7,711 nt of DNA. Source: Candidatus Sabulitectum sp. (GTDB lineage: Bacteria; Fermentibacterota; Fermentibacteria; Fermentibacterales; Fermentibacteraceae). Made by a program: the position numbers and the translations under genes. Positions 6,856 to 7,711 of the stretch are shown piece after piece; within the stretch, counting starts at the first letter, position 1, and the number at the start of each line of letters is the position of its first letter. The stretch is from contig JAGLDB010000082.1 in assembly GCA_023145935.1 (NCBI GenBank), positions 1 through 7,711 of the forward strand. The letters are read 5' to 3'. The notes beneath the pieces were generated by a model. The model was not told the origin of the DNA. It saw only the letters and a program-made list of their open reading frames with translations, and searched no databases.

Positions 6856-7711
6856 GAAGCCTAGCTGGCTTAAAATGCCTACCATGGGCAGCAGATCAGC
6901 CGGAGAAATCCGTAGAATACTCTCTGCCATGAACCTGAATACAGTCTGCAATGAGGCTAGATGCCCCAACAGAGGGCATTGTTACGAGAGAGGAACAGCA
7001 ACTTTCCTTATCCTTGGCTCAGTCTGCACAAGAAACTGCGCTTACTGCGCCATAGAAAAAAACATAGCCTCCCCTCCTCCTACAGACTCGGATGAGCCCA
7101 GAAGAATTGCAGAAGCTTCTGCTGCGATGAATCTCAAGTATGTTGTCATTACATCTGTGACCCGGGACGATCTGCCAGACGGAGGCGCGGAACACTTTGC
7201 AGAAACTGTTACCAGAATAAGAGATAGAATAGAGAATGTAAGGGTTGAGGTTCTTACCCCGGACTTCAAAGGAAGTGAATCTTCCCTGAAAACAATTGCG
7301 AAATGCAGACCGGATGTGTTCAATCACAATCTTGAAACTGTAAGAAGACTTTTCCCTGAACTTCGTCCAATCGCATCTTATTCACAATCCCTGGCTGTTC
7401 TTAAGAAATTCTCACAACTGGCACCTGGCATTCCCACGAAAAGCGGGCTGATGGTTGGTCTGGGTGAGAATGCAGACGATATGAAAAAATCGCTGGAGGA
7501 CCTTAGAAACAACGATGTTTCTCTGCTGACCATCGGTCAGTATCTGCAACCTACCTCCAGACACATGCCGGTTGTGCGATATGTTGAACCGGTAGAATTT
7601 GAGAACTGGGAAACAATGGCGTTGAAAATGGGTTTCACAGCAGTGGCAAGCGGTCCTCTGGTTAGAAGCTCTTTTCATGCGGAAATTCTTTCGGGGGCAA
7701 ATGAACACTAG
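6842..7711 (+). CDS. lipA: Lipoyl synthase LipA (radical SAM)
   Basis: A radical SAM enzyme that inserts two sulfur atoms into protein-bound octanoyl groups to make lipoyl cofactors. Counting from the TTG at 6842 it is 289 residues. The auxiliary 4Fe-4S cluster motif is C-x4-C-x5-C within CNEARCPNRGHC, starting at residue 36. The radical SAM motif is CTRNCAYC at 62-69. VITSVTRDDLPDGGAEHFA (102-120) and VEVLTPDF (135-142) are conserved, and RSSFHAE near the end carries the Ser ligand of the auxiliary cluster. I chose TTG 6842 because AAAGG lies 10 nt upstream and the KPSWLK motif is kept; TTG 6824 would give 295 residues with a longer overlap, and ATG 6875 would lose the conserved PSWLK. It overlaps the upstream lipM by 14 nt, so translation is probably coupled. 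The TAG stop is the final triplet of the window, so no terminator can be seen. Confidence 0.97.
   Translation: MRTTKKPSWLKMPTMGSRSAGEIRRILSAMNLNTVCNEARCPNRGHCYERGTATFLILGSVCTRNCAYCAIEKNIASPPPTDSDEPRRIAEASAAMNLKYVVITSVTRDDLPDGGAEHFAETVTRIRDRIENVRVEVLTPDFKGSESSLKTIAKCRPDVFNHNLETVRRLFPELRPIASYSQSLAVLKKFSQLAPGIPTKSGLMVGLGENADDMKKSLEDLRNNDVSLLTIGQYLQPTSRHMPVVRYVEPVEFENWETMALKMGFTAVASGPLVRSSFHAEILSGANEH

Overview
The window is a compact, protein-coding stretch of bacterial chromosome with a moderate base composition and the standard genetic code. It holds seven genes on two divergent arms, and the only real gap is about 100 bp at 5946-6048. An outer-membrane PorV/PorQ-type barrel, several secreted proteins and long overlapping gene strings point to a Gram-negative bacterium, most likely in or near the FCB group (Bacteroidetes/Fibrobacteres relatives and associated candidate phyla such as Fermentibacterota). 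That placement is inferred from protein style only. No rRNA or other phylogenetic marker is present.

Left arm, minus strand, read from 5945 down past the left edge: a PorV/PorQ-family outer-membrane barrel protein; surE (survival-protein 5'-nucleotidase); a secreted DUF3857/transglutaminase-like protein with an intact Cys-His-Asp triad; a second secreted protein of the same overall architecture in which the triad appears to be lost; and a polytopic GT-C (GT39/PMT-like) membrane glycosyltransferase with a TPR-like tail, cut by the window edge. Junctions are a 3-nt gap, a 22-nt overlap and two ATGA overlaps, so the five genes look like one translationally coupled operon. Apart from SurE, every product is expected in or across the membranes, which suggests a cell-envelope or surface-protein role.

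Right arm, plus strand: a LipM-type octanoyltransferase (or lipoate-protein ligase relative) overlapping lipA, lipoyl synthase, whose stop codon is the last triplet of the window. Together they would make protein-bound lipoate from octanoyl-ACP: LipM attaches the octanoyl group and LipA inserts two sulfur atoms.

The gap carries candidate sigma70-like promoters for both arms, with overlapping -10 boxes on opposite strands, and a small inverted repeat in the leader of the left operon. The most interesting feature is the tandem intact and apparently dead transglutaminase-like pair next to a GT-C glycosyltransferase and a PorV-like barrel. I saw no mobile element, CRISPR array or RNA gene.
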